Source: Candidatus Yanofskyibacteriota bacterium (GTDB taxonomy: Bacteria; Patescibacteriota; Minisyncoccia; 2-02-FULL-40-12; IGHO2-12-FULL-4). From it: 38,533 nucleotides of DNA. Position numbers and translations under genes: made by a program. The notes beneath the pieces are model-generated. The model had not been told where the DNA came from. It searched no databases and saw only the letters and a program-made list of their open reading frames with translations. The stretch is taken from assembly GCA_016181105.1 (NCBI GenBank), contig JACOZX010000017.1:1-38533 (forward strand), read 5' to 3'. Shown here piece by piece: positions 38,455-38,533 of this stretch. Within the stretch, counting starts at the first letter, position 1; every line of letters starts with the position of its first letter.

Positions 38455-38533
38455 TGACTTAGCGATAATTGCTTTTGTAGGCTCTGCAGGTTGTGGATTG
38501 CTCGCGAGTTACTTTTTCAGCCCATTCGCCGCA
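38455..38533 (+). repeat. Long nested palindromic element, copy C (cut by window end)
   Basis: From TTGCTTTTGTAGGCTCTG onward it follows copy B (GTGGATTGCTCGCGAGT, CTTTTTCAGCCCATTCGC) until the sequence stops. The outer arm is more diverged (CTTAGCGATAATTGC). Same orientation as copy B. Confidence 0.85.

Overview
The window looks like a chromosomal segment from a Patescibacteria (Candidate Phyla Radiation, Parcubacteria-like) genome. This is an inference from gene style, not from a marker tree. The signs are: AT-rich, densely packed DNA; compact or unusual versions of core genes (435-aa aspartyl-tRNA synthetase of archaeal type, 413-aa MurE-like ligase); families common in that group (presenilin-like membrane protease, beta-CASP RNase, soluble TraG-like ATPase with a membrane partner, sigma-region-4/HARE protein); and short palindromic repeats inserted in frame in conserved genes. 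No intergenic stretch exceeds 300 bases.

Layout. 1-99: 5' end of a membrane transporter gene. 192-5038 (minus): secreted subtilase, DedA-like protein, O-antigen-ligase-like protein, amino-acid permease, MgtC-like protein. 5053-9897 (minus): Nudix, beta-CASP nuclease, Rossmann/LOG-like protein, then Lon protease under a CIRCE-like heat-shock operator. 9972-10062 (plus): a consensus promoter feeding directly into a terminator, a candidate tiny RNA. 10056-12130 (minus): cupredoxin-like protein, small membrane protein, presenilin-like protease, NYN nuclease. 12199-12702: PIN-like protein. 12796-15949 (minus): ruvA, femAB-like, murE-like, small membrane protein. 16206-20016 (plus): uvrB, truB, zinc-ribbon protein, rpsT. 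20026-25499 (minus): ddl, aspS, DD-carboxypeptidase, mraY, ftsW. 25690-26331 (plus) and 26399-26947 (minus): orphan proteins. 27050-28521 (minus): an island of four small unknown genes plus tRNA-Lys; three of the genes have their own strong promoters. 28578-34014 (minus): M48 peptidase, then HD hydrolase, TraG-like ATPase and its membrane partner. 34105-37549 (minus): sigma-4/HARE regulator, secF, secD. 37669-38412: two small unknown genes, convergent.

The functional core is envelope building: precursor synthesis (ddl, murE-like), lipid-linked transfer (mraY), polymerisation (ftsW), trimming (DD-carboxypeptidase), cross-bridge addition (femAB-like) and export (secDF). DNA repair (uvrB, ruvA) and RNA or protein quality control (Lon, beta-CASP nuclease, NYN, PIN-like) surround it.

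The most striking unexplained signal is a family of ~205-bp nested palindromes (15989-16194, 29631-29839, a truncated copy at 38455-38533, and a remnant at 25576-25608). Their arms differ between copies by compensatory changes. A second, unrelated 157-bp palindrome lies at 18207-18363. These elements distort naive start calls of uvrB and truB. Other highlights are the tRNA-Lys ending 2 nt before a start codon (a predicted leaderless mRNA), a CIRCE-like operator on lon, two small genes sharing an element immediately upstream of their -35 boxes, and repeat insertions translated inside mraY, secF and murE.
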